64,000 bases of DNA from Ruminococcaceae bacterium UBA7075 (GTDB lineage Bacteria; Bacillota; Clostridia; Oscillospirales; Acutalibacteraceae). A program made the position numbers and the translations under genes. Location of the stretch: NCBI GenBank assembly GCA_002493635.1, contig DKZL01000071.1:1-64000 (forward strand). Direction: 5' to 3'. The stretch's first letter is position 1. Every line of letters begins with the position of its first letter. The notes beneath the pieces are model-generated. The model worked only from the letters and a program-made list of their open reading frames with translations, did no database searches and was not told the origin of the DNA. Below, one piece after another: positions 46,371-54,282 of the stretch.

Positions 46371-46407
46371 GGAACTGTTTGGCAGCAAGCGGTTCCTTTA
46401 TTTTTTT
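46371..46407 (+). terminator. Attenuator terminator in front of the ABC-F gene
   Basis: 11-bp stem GGAACTGTTTG / CAAGCGGTTCC (46371-46381 and 46386-46396; two G-T pairs) with a GCAG loop, followed by TTTATTTTTTT. It lies 40 nt before the start codon of the gene it would switch off. The 3' arm (GTTCCTTTA, 46392-46400) can instead pair with TAAAGGAAAC (46407-46416), an antiterminator-like alternative. Confidence 0.75.
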
Positions 46408-46447
46408 AAAGGAAACTTTATAGGGAACTTTACGAGGAGGAATCTAT

Positions 46448-47974
46448 ATGGCACAAATAAGTGTAAATAATCTTACTTTTTATTATGACGGGAGCTTTGA
46501 TAATATATTTGAGAATGTATCGTTTTCAATTGATACTAATTGGAAGCTCGGATTAATCGGCAGAAACGGAAAAGGTAAAACGACATTTTTAAATTTATTA
46601 TTAGGAAAATATTCATATAAAGGCTCAATAGATACTTCTGCAGTGTTTGATTATTTTCCGTATCAGATTACGGAAAGTCAGGTGCAGTTATCAGCGGCAG
46701 ATTTTATTGAAGAGCTGAAGTCGGGGTGTGAAGAATGGCGAGTAATTTGTGAGTTGGCAGAGTTAGGAGAAAGTGCAGAAATACTTTACAGACCTTTTAT
46801 GACGCTTAGTCCGGGAGAGCGTACAAAAGTTTTATTGGCTGTTTTGTTTTCCGAAGATAATAATTTTTTATTGATAGATGAGCCGACTAATCATCTGGAT
46901 AAAGAGGCAAGAGAAGCGGTAAAAAAATATTTGGCGTCAAAGAAAGGATTCATTCTTGTATCACACGACAGGGATTTACTGGATGCCTGCATAGACCATT
47001 GCTTAGTGCTGAATAGAAAAAGTATTGAAGTTCAAAACGGCAAATTCTCTGATTGGTGGGAAAATAAGCAGAGGAAAGACCGATTTGCTATTGCAGAAAA
47101 CCAAAAACATATGAAAGAGATTATTAAATTAAAACAGGCGGCAAAACGTACTTCAGAGTGGGCAGACCGCAGTGAACGCACAAAAATTGGCTTTGATCCT
47201 ATAAAAGAACACGACAGGTCTATAAGCGCAAGGGCATATATCGGTTCAAAAACAAAAAAGATGCAGAGCAGAGTAAAGCAAATGGAAAAACGGATTAACC
47301 GTGAGATAGAAGAAAAGGAGGGGCTTTTGCAGGATTTAGAAAAATCTGTTGACTTGAAATTGACTCAGCTTTCACATTACAAGAACACGCTTGTAAACAT
47401 TAAAGATTATAGTTTGAGGTATGAGAATGCAGATTATCCTGCCTTTTCAGGTCTGACATTTTCAATTAACAAAGGAGAGCGGGTTGTGCTGTCAGGCAAA
47501 AACGGGTGTGGAAAGTCAACACTTATTAAGATGATTTTACAGAAAAGCAATACAAACAGTACTTCTCTGCCTGTTTCAGAAAAGGGCGTGTGTGAAACTG
47601 CTTCCGGACTTATAGTTTCATATATCGGGCAGGATGCGACAGGCTTGAGTGGAGATGTTACAACATTTTGTATAGAGAATAATTTGGATAAAAGTTTATT
47701 CTGCGCAATACTCAGACAGCTTGGTTTTGAGAGGGTACAGTTTCTAAAAAATATGCAGGAATATTCGGATGGTCAGAAAAAGAAGATACTGATTGCAGCA
47801 AGTTTATTGACTCCGGCTCATCTTTATATCTGGGATGAACCCTTAAACTATATTGATGTGTTTTCAAGAATGCAGATTGAGAAATTGTTGCTCAGTTATC
47901 AGCCGACAATGTTATTTGTGGAACACGATGTAACATTTTGTAAAAAAATTGCAACGAAAATAATTGAGTTATAG
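46448..47974 (+). CDS. ABC-F ribosome-protection protein, Lsa-like
   Basis: Soluble tandem ATPase without membrane helices, 508 residues. First ABC domain: GRNGKGKTTFLNLLLGKY, LSPGERTKVLLA, LLIDEPTNHLD. A basic linker (about 205-300; TSEWADRSERTKIG) corresponds to the antibiotic-resistance domain that reaches the peptidyl-transferase centre. Second ABC domain: SGKNGCGKSTLIKM, YSDGQKKKILIAASL and IWDEPLNYID, a degenerate signature region as in Lsa/Vga types. The overall pattern is very close to Lsa(A)-like lincosamide/streptogramin A/pleuromutilin resistance proteins as I remember them. Resistance itself is inference. GAGGAGG precedes ATG 46448. Expression is probably attenuated in the leader. 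Confidence 0.88.
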   Translation: MAQISVNNLTFYYDGSFDNIFENVSFSIDTNWKLGLIGRNGKGKTTFLNLLLGKYSYKGSIDTSAVFDYFPYQITESQVQLSAADFIEELKSGCEEWRVICELAELGESAEILYRPFMTLSPGERTKVLLAVLFSEDNNFLLIDEPTNHLDKEAREAVKKYLASKKGFILVSHDRDLLDACIDHCLVLNRKSIEVQNGKFSDWWENKQRKDRFAIAENQKHMKEIIKLKQAAKRTSEWADRSERTKIGFDPIKEHDRSISARAYIGSKTKKMQSRVKQMEKRINREIEEKEGLLQDLEKSVDLKLTQLSHYKNTLVNIKDYSLRYENADYPAFSGLTFSINKGERVVLSGKNGCGKSTLIKMILQKSNTNSTSLPVSEKGVCETASGLIVSYIGQDATGLSGDVTTFCIENNLDKSLFCAILRQLGFERVQFLKNMQEYSDGQKKKILIAASLLTPAHLYIWDEPLNYIDVFSRMQIEKLLLSYQPTMLFVEHDVTFCKKIATKIIEL

Positions 47975-47997
47975 AAAGAGGGGAAATGCAGAAAAAC

Positions 47998-48038
47998 AAA
48001 AACGACAGAAAGTATAACTTTGCTCTCTGCCGTTTTTC
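47998..48038 (+). terminator. Terminator of the ABC-F gene
   Basis: Arms AAAAACGACAGA and TCTGCCGTTTTT (one mismatch) followed by CTATTT. Confidence 0.65.
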
Positions 48039-48156
48039 TATTTCGGTATGCAATTTTTTGCAAATGATTAGACGATAGAAATTTATATAACTAATTGTTA
48101 AATTCTTAAATTGATGGTACAATTCAAATAGAATATGCTTAGTTATGGTGATGAAT

Positions 48157-48591
48157 ATGATTAGAGAAATCAGAACAAATGAACTGAACGAGCTGCTTGA
48201 GTTATATACTCATTTGCACGAGCTTGGTATTCCTGAGCACACCGAAAATTTAGAGAAAACATGGGACACAATTTGCAATGACGATAATTATCATATTATT
48301 GTCTGTGAGGTTGAAGGCAAAATTGTTTCTTCATGTGTGTGCGTGATTATTCCGAATCTTACAAGAAATATCCGTCCATATGCTTTTATTGAAAATGTAG
48401 TTACCCACGCTGATTACAGAGGAAAAGGCTACGCAACTGCATGTCTGAATTACGCAAAAGAACTTGCACAGAAAGCTAATTGCTACAAAATGATGTTGCT
48501 CACAGGCTCAAAGAGTGAGAACACTTTAAATTTTTATAAAAAAGCAGGCTACAACTCCGAGGATAAAACTGCATTTATTCAATGGGTATAG
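48157..48591 (+). CDS. GNAT family N-acetyltransferase
   Basis: 144-residue acetyl-CoA-dependent acetyltransferase. Motif A: VVTHADYRGKGYATACLNYA. A late NFYKKAGY segment follows. Start ATG 48157 (MIREIRTNEL). Two in-frame ATGs upstream at 48145 and 48151 could also serve. The promoter-to-start region and first 28 codons have a diverged copy at 50256-50403 inside the cotJC element. Substrate unknown. Confidence 0.85.
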   Translation: MIREIRTNELNELLELYTHLHELGIPEHTENLEKTWDTICNDDNYHIIVCEVEGKIVSSCVCVIIPNLTRNIRPYAFIENVVTHADYRGKGYATACLNYAKELAQKANCYKMMLLTGSKSENTLNFYKKAGYNSEDKTAFIQWV

Positions 48592-48602
48592 GGAGTGATA
48601 CT

Positions 48603-49070
48603 ATGAGCATAGAATATAGAAAAGCAACGCTTGATGAAGCAGAAAGAGTATGTTATATTGTTCAGCATACGAAGGCTGAAATTTATCCCGATTACTATAC
48701 AAAGGCTGTTGTTGACTTTTTCGGCAGGCTTCACAGCATTGATAGTATAGTTAAAGATATAGAAGCAGGCAGAATAAGCGTTTTAATCAAAGACGGCAAA
48801 ATTATCGGCACAGGCAGTCATACCGATAATCACATTACAAGAGTTTATGTTCTGCCTGAGTTTCAGGGACAAGGCTACGGCAGTCATATTATGAACGAGT
48901 TGGAAAATGAAATTCTCTCAAAATACAATTACTGCGAGCTTGACGCTTCTCTTCCTGCCTGCGTTTTTTATGAAAACCGAGGCTTTAAAACAGTAAAGCA
49001 CGTTAAATACGATATTGGCAACGGTGCTTTTATGATTTATGAGATTATGAGGAAAAATAGAGAACAATGA
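48603..49070 (+). CDS. GNAT family N-acetyltransferase
   Basis: 155 residues. Acetyl-CoA loop VYVLPEFQGQGYGSHIMNEL and end motif ACVFYENRGFKTVKH. GGGAGTGA precedes ATG 48603, 12 bp after the previous GNAT gene, so one transcript is likely. Its TGA overlaps the ATG of a broken HAD gene, showing the operon was once longer. Confidence 0.85.
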   Translation: MSIEYRKATLDEAERVCYIVQHTKAEIYPDYYTKAVVDFFGRLHSIDSIVKDIEAGRISVLIKDGKIIGTGSHTDNHITRVYVLPEFQGQGYGSHIMNELENEILSKYNYCELDASLPACVFYENRGFKTVKHVKYDIGNGAFMIYEIMRKNREQ

Positions 49071-49260
49071 AAAGCATAAAGTGGATTTTCTTTGATATAG
49101 GCTCGACGCTTGTTGATGAAAGTGTTGCTTTCCGAAAAAGAGTTGAAAAAACGTAGCAAATATAAATGTCAGCTATGATGACTTTTACAATAACGGTGCT
49201 GAAAGTGACCGCCTTTAGCGTAGCTTGGGTATAGTAGAAATTTATCGTTCAAGGGAGATT
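49067..49260 (+). pseudogene. HAD-type hydrolase remnant
   Basis: ATG overlaps the GNAT stop (ATGA). MKSIKWIFFDIGSTLVDESV carries HAD motif I (D-x-G-x-T-L) and stops at TAG 49154. In a shifted frame NVSYDDFYNNGAESDRL continues to a further stop. Only about 60 of ~220 codons remain. Confidence 0.65.
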
Positions 49261-49288
49261 ATTTTTCAGTATATAACAAAGTACAATT

Positions 49289-49507
49289 TATGAAATAGGC
49301 GGAGGTATTGGAAAATACTCCGAGTGGATTGTTGAAATTGGTCACTATGTTACGCTTATTGAGCTTGCACCGACAGAAGTTTATTACGCAAAGAAAAATA
49401 TGATAACGCCTTACATTGCAGAAGTCGGAGATGCAAGTGAAATTAACAAGTCTGATGATAGTACAGATGTTATTTTGTTTATGTATTATCCACACACCCT
49501 AACATGA
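49289..49507 (+). pseudogene. SAM-dependent methyltransferase remnant
   Basis: A start-less frame reads YEIGGGIGKYSEWIVEIGHY, VTLIELAPTEVYYAKKNM, VGDASEIN and TDVILFMYYPH. This matches class I methyltransferase motifs I (E-GGG-G-Y), the acidic end of beta-2 and beta-4. It lacks both ends. Confidence 0.65.
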
Positions 49508-49571
49508 ATAAATGCTGATGGTATTAAGTCCACATTTTATGGTAGTCGGATGAAAATAATCTCAAATAAAA

Positions 49572-49611
49572 AGCGGATAGGTAATCAATTTAATTTTGAT
49601 ACCTATCCGCT
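49572..49611 (-). terminator. Terminator after the 3' part of cotJC
   Basis: 12-bp arms AGCGGATAGGTA and TACCTATCCGCT. Read leftward it is followed by TTTTTATTT. It lies 32 bp beyond the cotJC stop, so it is the natural end of the interrupted cotJ operon. Confidence 0.8.
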
Positions 49612-49642
49612 GATCTCATAAATTGAAGTCAGTTGGCTTTAA

Positions 49643-50093
49643 TTAATTTTTACTCTTTTTATTTTGAGCTTTAAAGCATTTTTTGTCAAATTCGGGGTTG
49701 AATGCATAGAAGTTTTTGGAGTCGAGTTTGTCTGTCATAAGACGCAAAGCCTCACCAAATCGCTGATAGTGAACAACCTCTCTCGCTCTTAGAAAGCGGA
49801 TAGCGTCCTTAACGTCATAATCGTCACAAAATCGAAGAATGTTGTCATAGGTTGTGCGAGCCTTCTGCTCAGCAGCCATATCCTCATGCAAGTCGGTTAT
49901 TGCGTCGCCCTTGCTTTGCAGATATGCTGCCATAAACGGAGTTCCCGATGCTCCCTGAGGATAAATACCCGCCGTGTGGTCAACAAAGTAATCCTCAAAT
50001 CCTGATTTCTTCACGTCTTCTTCTGTCATATCCTTTGTAAGCTGATACACAATTGCACCAATCATCTCAAGATGACCGAGTTCTTCTGTACCT
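49643..50093 (-). pseudogene. cotJC: 3' part of split cotJC (Mn-catalase C-terminal half)
   Basis: Codes for GTEELGHLEMIGAIVYQLTK and onward (DYFVDHTAGIYPQGASGTPF; DLHEDMAAEQKARTTYDNIL; FLRAREVVHYQRFGEALR) to LDSKNFYAFNPEFDKKCFK. This is the C-terminal two thirds of the CotJC/manganese catalase family, with the dimanganese ligands E and H in EELGHLE and EVVHYQ. It has no promoter or start of its own. The frame is open upstream into element DNA (KTSNRGDSSG) without a start codon. The matching 5' part is at 58001-58186. Joining the two at ACCT (50090-50093 = 58001-58004) gives VLTDIG-TEELGHLE without loss of frame. Confidence 0.92.
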
Positions 50094-50114
50094 GACGAGT
50101 CCCCTCGGTTGGAA
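50090..50114. other. attL-type junction of the cotJC element
   Basis: Core ACCT (50090-50093), then 9 bp, then arm CCTCGGTTGGAA (50103-50114). The arm is the inverted partner of TTCCAACCAAGG at the other end (11/12). The left side of the core is cotJC coding DNA. Confidence 0.85.
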
Positions 50115-50255
50115 GTTTTGCCGTTTAAAAGCTATAAATTCATATCATACGGAAAACTTGATAAACGCACAACTAAGATTGTAACAGAATCGGACAAGCA
50201 CAGAAGAAAATGCTTTACAGTAATGCTGTATCTGATATAAAGCAACGTACAAAAA
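50115..50255 (+). other. Left-end debris, joined to recombinase in circular form
   Basis: A frame reads LPFKSYKFISYGKLDKRTTK followed by IVTESDKHRRK, then after a shift MLYSNAVSDIKQRTKINC. It has the look of a decayed protein end that I do not recognise. In the excised circle it would be fused in frame to the recombinase (stop at 50238-50240). Confidence 0.4.
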
Positions 50256-50403
50256 TTAATTGCTAAATAATTAATTTGGTGGTACAATTCTAATAGAATA
50301 TGTTTAGTTGCGGTGATGAAATGATTAGAGAAATCAAAATAGATGAACTGAATGAGTTGCTTGAATTATATACTCATTTGCACGAGCTTGGTGTTCCTGA
50401 GTA
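50256..50403 (+). pseudogene. Truncated copy of the neighbouring GNAT gene
   Basis: Upstream DNA plus MIREIKIDELNELLELYTHL and HELGVPEY match 48090-48240 closely (by eye about 85%), then end abruptly at about 50403, where the leftward XRE gene begins. So a relative of the chromosomal GNAT gene lies inside the element, cut by a later rearrangement. Confidence 0.75.
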
Positions 50404-51020
50404 TCATCAAGGAATTTTACAATTTGACCGTTTGGAAGACGATATTCGAGGTTGATATAACCTCCTACAAGAGCGTTAAGCTTTTCTACCTTGGGCATTC
50501 CCTCAATATGTAAATCATTAAACTCACTTATAAGCTTTTGCTTGAATTCCTCAAACATTTCAGCACTACCAAGGTATTTATACTGTTTCCAATAATCAAG
50601 TTTTGGGAGCATATCCTTCATATACGCACGAGCCTGTTTAGAAGAGATACGCTCACTTACCATATTCTTCACGCAGACCTCAATTAAATCGTCCATATTA
50701 TGATACATATACTCGCCGTCAGCATAACACCACTTGCAATATTCCTCGTTAAAATCACCGTTTGGCTCTTTGCTGGTTGTAGCATCTTCAAGCGGCATTC
50801 CACAGCATTGGCAAATAAGCTGTCTTGGCGAGCCAAGAAGTGTGTTGATTGAAACATCAAATAGCTTTGATAATAGTTTTAAAGTTTCGGTATTCGGTGT
50901 AGTTTCACCGGTTTCCCAACGAGAAACAGCCTGTCGGGTTACAAACACCTTTTCCGCAAGCTCATCCTGTGACATACCTTTCTTCGTTCTGAATTCAAGA
51001 ATAACATCTTTTGTATCCAT
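50334..51020 (-). CDS. XRE regulator with zinc-ribbon domain, altered C-terminus
   Basis: Residues 1-62: XRE helix-turn-helix (MSQDELAEKVFVTRQAVSRWETG). About 70-150: zinc-ribbon domain (CQCCGMPLED through CKWCYADGEYMY). Then a short domain ending YINLEYRLPNGQIVKFLDD. The last 23 residues (TQEHQARANEYIIQATHSVH...) are the GNAT fragment read backwards, so the original C-terminus has been lost. As I recall them, relatives continue past KFLDD by several tens of residues. May sense metal or redox through its Cys residues. The neighbouring ion transporter could be its target. Confidence 0.75.
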   Translation of the reverse strand: MDTKDVILEFRTKKGMSQDELAEKVFVTRQAVSRWETGETTPNTETLKLLSKLFDVSINTLLGSPRQLICQCCGMPLEDATTSKEPNGDFNEEYCKWCYADGEYMYHNMDDLIEVCVKNMVSERISSKQARAYMKDMLPKLDYWKQYKYLGSAEMFEEFKQKLISEFNDLHIEGMPKVEKLNALVGGYINLEYRLPNGQIVKFLDDTQEHQARANEYIIQATHSVHLF

Positions 51021-51102
51021 ATGTTTATCATCTCATACCGATTATACCGCAAGTAATATAGTTTGACAAGCAACTCGCTGTTGCTGCAAATTTCAATTTA
51101 TA

Positions 51103-52233
51103 CTACTTTATTATAACATACATCAACATTAACGCCAACAGAAAAATTATATTGCAGGCGGTAAAGAACAGCAGATACTTCCCTTTGGATACATTTTTCT
51201 TTTGTGCTATGAATTTGTATGAAATCAGGCTTGCCATAGATGCGATTAATGTACCTAAGCCGCCTATATTAGTGCCTACAATCAATGCCGGTAAGTTATC
51301 GGTGAAATTTGACAAAAGCAGTGCCGCCGGAACATTGCTTACAACCTGAGAAGTAAGCACCGCAGTAATAACCTCATTACCTGAAATATATTTCTGTAAC
51401 AGAGAAGAAAACATTGGGAGTCTGCCCATATTCCCAATAAATATAAAGAACCCGACAAATGTGAACAGCAGTGAATAGTCAACTTTTTTCAACACTTTTC
51501 TGTCAAAAATCAGGATTGCACAAAGTGTAACGGCAAACGCAATACTAACACTAATAACACGCAATACCGCAAGAATGCAAACGCAAAACAGTGCAACATA
51601 CAATATCACCTTGCAGGTGTTCTTTTCTTTGCTTTTTGTGGTCAGACTTACGGTGATTTTCTTGTTCCCAAAGCTCCCTATGGCAAAACTACTGATAAGC
51701 AACATTGCAAGCGATAAGACTGTATAAGGCAACATCAATAAAATGAATTTTTCAAAAGCCATACCCGATTTTCCGTACAGATACAAATTCTGCGGATTAC
51801 CTATTGGTGTCAGCATACTGCCCAGATTAGCTGCAATAGTTTGCAAAATCACCACGGGAATAAGCCACTTTTTCTCTTCGGCTTGTCCGAGCATATCAAA
51901 CAGTACAAAGGCAAACGGAACAAAGGTTATGAGCGCCACATCATTGGTAATTATCATACTGAAAAAGAAACAAAGTAAAGTCAGCATTACCACAAGTTGG
52001 CGAATATTTTGCACCTTATTTAACAGCGTCTGTGCGATTTTTTCAAAGACGCCCATACTCTGAAATCCTGCCATCAGTGCCATCAACGAGAACAATATCC
52101 CTAATGTCCTGAAATCTATATACTCAAAATATTTTTCGTCCGGCGTTACAAAGAACATTGAAATCACCGCAAGCACACAGGCGACAATCAGTATCATTTC
52201 CTGTTTTATAAACTCAAAAATTTTCCTCTTCAC
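51103..52233 (-). CDS. CitMHS/ArsB-superfamily ion transporter
   Basis: 376 residues with about ten or eleven membrane helices. Two inverted halves show the family's re-entrant motifs: LGSMLTPIGNPQNLYLYGKSG and SQVVSNVPAALLLSNFTDN followed by VGTNIGGLGTLIASMASLI. These belong to the Ion Transporter superfamily (PF03600 and ArsB/NhaD relatives). Substrate could be arsenite, a carboxylate or Na+/H+; sequence does not decide. It ends 82 bp before the XRE regulator gene and starts 3 bp after the HipA-like gene, so it probably shares that transcript. Cargo of the element. Confidence 0.8.
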   Translation of the reverse strand: MKRKIFEFIKQEMILIVACVLAVISMFFVTPDEKYFEYIDFRTLGILFSLMALMAGFQSMGVFEKIAQTLLNKVQNIRQLVVMLTLLCFFFSMIITNDVALITFVPFAFVLFDMLGQAEEKKWLIPVVILQTIAANLGSMLTPIGNPQNLYLYGKSGMAFEKFILLMLPYTVLSLAMLLISSFAIGSFGNKKITVSLTTKSKEKNTCKVILYVALFCVCILAVLRVISVSIAFAVTLCAILIFDRKVLKKVDYSLLFTFVGFFIFIGNMGRLPMFSSLLQKYISGNEVITAVLTSQVVSNVPAALLLSNFTDNLPALIVGTNIGGLGTLIASMASLISYKFIAQKKNVSKGKYLLFFTACNIIFLLALMLMYVIIK

Positions 52234-52236
52234 ATT

Positions 52237-52992
52237 TTACTCCAAATTTTTATTTACAGATAATTGATAGATAAGCACATCCCGATACAGTGATTGCGGT
52301 TCGGTATTCAGCCATTCAAGCGCTGACTCAATGTCAATTGAAAAACCTTTTCCGAAGTAATCAAACATCTTTTTGTGACTTCCCGAAAACGGGAGTGCAA
52401 TAACTTTTTTGATATTTTCGTCAATTGAGAATGCAGGTCTGTAGCTCCTGTTTCCGTTAAGAAGCGACTTGCCGTTGTCAAAAATCGGTGCCGTAAGATA
52501 TTTATTATTCTTCGTGTCGTAAATCACAGCAAGATTGTTAAAGTGTCTGTCCTCGTTCAGAGTTATAAAATCAAGGGTAAAGGTATTTTTCAGATATTTC
52601 TTTATATCCAAATCAAGGTATTTTCTGAAAAAGTCAACGGTATATTCAATATAGCCTTCCATTGATTCAAACTCGAACTTTTTAACAGACAGTTTTGTGC
52701 CGGTAATTCTTTGATGAATACGCTCAAATGTGATTAACTCATAACCCGGTTTAAGAAAATCCTTGCTTCTGCAACCGCTTTTGCCGTTTATCTTTCCGTA
52801 TTCATAAACAACATAGCTTTTCTTCGGAAGAGTGCTGAATGTGAGGAGTTTTGAAACAAGGTATTCAACAATGCCTTCTTCAAAAGTATCTGTTTTATAC
52901 CAGTATCCCTTGTCATAGAATTTCGTTTGCGTGCCTTCACTTGTTCCGTCAATGTTTACTGTCAGGTCGTCGCTCAATGTTATGTCAAACAT
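52237..52992 (-). CDS. HipA-like serine/threonine kinase
   Basis: 251 residues. Catalytic loop DFITLNEDRHFNNLAV, with the R-H-x-x-N of HipA kinases, and metal-binding IFDNGKSLL (D-N-G). The N-terminal HipA subdomain is reduced and partly carried by the upstream XRE-linked protein, as in two-piece HipST/HipA-like systems. AAAGGAG precedes ATG 52992, which overlaps the partner's stop by 8 nt. Likely toxin or regulatory kinase whose partner neutralises it. On this element it may act as a stabilising addiction module (inference). Confidence 0.8.
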   Translation of the reverse strand: MFDITLSDDLTVNIDGTSEGTQTKFYDKGYWYKTDTFEEGIVEYLVSKLLTFSTLPKKSYVVYEYGKINGKSGCRSKDFLKPGYELITFERIHQRITGTKLSVKKFEFESMEGYIEYTVDFFRKYLDLDIKKYLKNTFTLDFITLNEDRHFNNLAVIYDTKNNKYLTAPIFDNGKSLLNGNRSYRPAFSIDENIKKVIALPFSGSHKKMFDYFGKGFSIDIESALEWLNTEPQSLYRDVLIYQLSVNKNLE

Positions 52993-53551
52993 ATTTTTCT
53001 CCTTTGGGGCAAAGCTTTTTCCAAGTGATATTGTTGTCGCCGAATTTAAACCAGATAGAGTCGTTGTAGCTTACGCCAAAGGTCCTTTTAACGATTTCAA
53101 TAGGGTCATACTCGTCAAGACCTATTTTATTAAGCAGATCCTTTATATCGGCACGCCCACGCTCCCAACAGCGTGTTTCAAACAGTTCGCTGAGCTTTGC
53201 AATATCAATTTTGTCAAAAGCAAGGAAAAACTGCTTCATCGGATTGTCGGTGAACTTCTTGATAAACACTTCGTTGTTTTTGATATTCACAACAGCAGTC
53301 AGTTCATCTTTCCAGTAAACCGAAATTTTACAGCCGTCCCATTTATTTTTCAGCTTATCTTCAAGCTGAATATTGCAGTTGAGCTTTTCGGCAATCACCG
53401 ATACTGTTTCAAGCTGAGGTGAAATCTGATGTGTTTCTATTCTTGCAATTGTAGATTGAGGCATATTGCATCGCTTTGCCAGCTCACGCTGAGATATTTT
53501 TAATTCTCTGCGTTTTTCAGCCAGTTCATCAACAATTCTATATTCATTCAT
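52985..53551 (-). CDS. XRE antitoxin-like partner of the HipA kinase
   Basis: 188 residues. Helix-turn-helix at 10-65 (RRELKISQRELAKRCNMPQS; TIARIETHQISPQLETV), then a segment of about 120 residues (ISVYWKDELTAVVNIKNNEV; DEYDPIEIVKRTFGVSYNDS) that continues into the kinase and probably corresponds to the HipA N-terminal subdomain. It is thus a HipB-type repressor fused to part of its kinase. A 26-bp palindrome lies 20 bp upstream of its start, a probable autoregulatory operator. Confidence 0.8.
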   Translation of the reverse strand: MNEYRIVDELAEKRRELKISQRELAKRCNMPQSTIARIETHQISPQLETVSVIAEKLNCNIQLEDKLKNKWDGCKISVYWKDELTAVVNIKNNEVFIKKFTDNPMKQFFLAFDKIDIAKLSELFETRCWERGRADIKDLLNKIGLDEYDPIEIVKRTFGVSYNDSIWFKFGDNNITWKKLCPKGEKYV

Positions 53552-53570
53552 AACATCACCTCTTACAAAT

Positions 53571-53596
53571 ATATGATAGCATATATGCTATCATAT
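53571..53596. promoter_or_regulatory. 26-bp perfect palindrome, operator of the HipB/HipA-like pair
   Basis: Half-site ATATGATAGCATA followed by its exact inverse. It is centred 33 bp upstream of the XRE-partner start codon, where a promoter would lie. Self-complementary operators here are standard for HipB-type repressors. Confidence 0.8.
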
Positions 53597-53828
53597 GTCA
53601 ATGAGATTACTGACACAACTTTTTAAATTTATTAATTTAGCAAATTATATATTTTGGTAAGTTATTAAGAAATACCCGACATAATTAAATAAGTCGATAC
53701 CAATTATAGTTTTTGTATACAATAGCATAAAAATTTGCAAAAGAATGTTGATTGCTTTTCACAAGTATGATAAAATTATTATGAAATAGCTTCTCATAAG
53801 TTTTATTATCAGAACATATTTCTTATTT
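53597..53828. other. Gene-free AT-rich stretch
   Basis: No coding frame or RNA recognised. Scattered TATAAT-like strings are expected from composition. Confidence 0.4.
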
Positions 53829-53990
53829 TTAGCAAAACAAAATGTTTACTTGATGAAACTTTAAATAAGTCTCATAAATGCACCACGCCCACACCTCAAT
53901 AATATCAAACGGTATCTTATCTTCAATACATTTTACCGTTCCGTCTTGGAATTTCTCATAATGTAAAATACAAGAAGTATTTTTAATGAA
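53829..53990 (-). pseudogene. Type I restriction S-subunit remnant
   Basis: Read leftward: ILHYEKFQDGTVKCIEDKIP followed by FDIIEVWAWCIYE, then an unrelated end and a stop. This matches the conserved linker of HsdS proteins (HYEKF-DGT-KCIE-EIPF-IPE-W-W-RL), which connects target-recognition domains. No other part of hsdS, hsdM or hsdR is present. Confidence 0.6.
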
Positions 53991-54050
53991 AAGTCTGGAC
54001 TTTGCAAAAGCTTTGTGATATATGTTTGTACTGCGAAAGGCGGTGCAGCA

Positions 54051-54222
54051 ATGAATACACTTGAAGATTTATATTACGGAAACTTTTTACGAAGAACAGA
54101 AAATCACCTTTGAAAAATACAAGGATTGCAATCGTGAAATTTCTGAAATCAGTGAGTGAGAGACATTCCTGAACGGCTTTCGACTGGGTGCAAGGATTAT
54201 CATTGATGTAGTAAATAATTAA
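54051..54222 (+). pseudogene. DUF6809-type small protein, frameshifted
   Basis: MNTLEDLYYGNFLRRTEN begins the frame. After a shift, KITFEKYKDCNREISEISE, a stop, and ETFLNGFRLGARIIIDVVNN follow. Start and end match a family of small element-borne proteins (MN-LEDLYYGN ... E-F--GFRLGAR) that I recall as DUF6809. Middle part missing. Confidence 0.55.
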
Positions 54223-54223
54223 T

Positions 54224-54275
54224 AATCGGATATGCAGTCAATTTTTTCCATTGATTGCATATCCGATTACTTTTT
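54224..54275. terminator. Long bidirectional terminator hairpin
   Basis: 18-bp arms (54224-54241 and 54251-54268; AATCGGATATGCAGTCAA and its inverse with one mismatch), followed by ACTTTTTG on the + strand. It lies between the DUF6809 debris and the leftward DUF6076 gene. Confidence 0.75.
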
Positions 54276-54282
54276 GCAAATT

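Noticed and set aside
49643..50065. Annotating the catalase C-terminal half as an independent small Mn-catalase gene starting at the internal Met
   Set aside because: That Met lies inside the conserved EELGHLEMIG motif, no ribosome-binding site precedes it, and the missing N-terminal third exists at 58001-58186 with exact frame complementarity.
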